From: an uncultured Clostridia bacterium | GTDB taxonomy: Bacteria; Bacillota; Clostridia; Oscillospirales; Oscillospiraceae | Direction: 5' to 3' | NCBI GenBank assembly: GCA_945918815.1 | Contig: CAMEIU010000144.1 | Coordinates: forward strand, 1 to 5,453 | Length of the DNA: 5,453 bases | Shown: positions 4,947-5,453 of the stretch, piece after piece | How the letters are laid out: each line of letters opens with the position of its first letter | Position numbering within the stretch: position 1 is the first letter of the stretch | Notes under the pieces: generated by a model | Database searches by the model: none | What the model was told of the DNA's origin: nothing | What the model saw: only the letters and a program-made list of their open reading frames with translations | Position numbers and translations under genes: made by a program

Positions 4947-5453
4947 ATGGGTTCCATCAGTCAGATCATTGGGGAAGTAAAGAAGGTCATTGTGGGCAAG
5001 GACCGGACGCTTTTGTGGGTCCTGACCACCATTCTGGCCCGAGGCCACATTCTCCTGGAGGATATTCCCGGCGTGGGCAAAACCACCATGGCGCTGGCCT
5101 TTTCCAAAGCCCTGGGCCTGGACTACGGCCGGGTTCAGTTTACGCCCGACGTGCTGCCCTCGGACATCACCGGCTACTCCATCTATCAGAAGGAAACCGG
5201 GGCCATGGTCTATCAGCCCGGCGCGGTGCTGACCAACGTGTTTCTGGCCGACGAGTTGAACCGGGCCACTTCCCGGACCCAGTCCGCTTTGCTGGAGGCC
5301 ATGGAGGAGGGACAGGTCACCGTGGACGGCCAGACCTATGCCCTGCCCCAGCCCTTTGTGGTCATTGCCACCCAGAATCCCACCGGCGCCTCCGGCACCC
5401 AGCTGCTGCCCGACAGCCAGATGGACCGGTTTGCCATCCGCCTTTCCATCGGC
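4947..5453 (+). CDS. MoxR-family AAA+ ATPase, N-terminal 169 residues (cut by window edge)
   Basis: The frame is open from this ATG to the end of the window. MoxR ATPases are cytosolic AAA+ chaperone-like enzymes that usually act on a partner protein, often one with a von Willebrand A domain, encoded beside them. Visible motifs: an N-terminal IIGEVKKVIVGKD segment (7-19), Walker A in EDIPGVGKTT (38-47) with K45/T46, and QFTPDVLPSDITGY (64-77), a MoxR hallmark. Walker B is VFLADELNRA (98-107) with D102/E103. LLEAMEEGQVTVDG (115-128), sensor 1 in VIATQNP (139-145) with N144, and LPDSQMDRF (154-162), the arginine-finger region, follow. The C-terminal lid domain (family total about 310-330 residues) is outside the window. 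AAGGGAG (4932-4938), 8 bases ahead, fixes the start. The next genes are likely a DUF58 protein and a transglutaminase-like or VWA protein, but that is inference from family habit. Confidence 0.95.
   Translation, partial: MGSISQIIGEVKKVIVGKDRTLLWVLTTILARGHILLEDIPGVGKTTMALAFSKALGLDYGRVQFTPDVLPSDITGYSIYQKETGAMVYQPGAVLTNVFLADELNRATSRTQSALLEAMEEGQVTVDGQTYALPQPFVVIATQNPTGASGTQLLPDSQMDRFAIRLSIG

Overview
The window looks like chromosomal DNA from a fairly GC-rich Firmicute, most likely a gut clostridium of the Oscillospiraceae type. This is inferred from strong AGGAGG-type ribosome binding sites, consensus TTGACA/TATAAT promoters, GC-rich third codon positions, and the closest family resemblances of the proteins. 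I cannot name a species. Five protein genes are supported, and all are intact except the last, which runs off the right edge.

Layout: bases 1-98 hold nothing I can assign. A purine-type phosphoribosyltransferase gene (134-688, minus) is followed by a hairpin (99-125) and preceded by a near-perfect vegetative promoter. It is divergent from an NCS2/AzgA-type purine permease gene (968-2374, plus). The pair makes sense as purine salvage: the permease imports a base and the transferase converts it to a nucleotide. The permease converges on pepT (tripeptidase T, 2440-3651, minus), and a strong bidirectional terminator separates them (2383-2422). pepT is divergent from a TIGR04255-family gene of unknown function (3891-4676, plus). 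After a repeat-rich gap, the N-terminal 169 residues of a MoxR-type AAA+ ATPase begin at 4947.

The most interesting part is non-coding. Two related palindromic, MITE-like elements (3707-3838 and 4681-4864) bracket the TIGR04255 gene. Their ends are built from a heptamer-periodic motif (ACAAT every 7 bases). Element 1 sits between the divergent pepT and TIGR04255 genes. Both of its inverted ends carry an outward-facing TTGTCA exactly 17 bp from a TATAAT outside the repeat. The two neighbouring genes therefore appear to take their -35 boxes from the two ends of the same element. A decayed single copy of the end motif lies at 817-834, between the two purine genes. I see no evidence of a new multi-gene system. 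The plausible novelty is this repeat family acting as a portable bidirectional promoter, and its bracketing of a sporadically distributed gene of unknown function.
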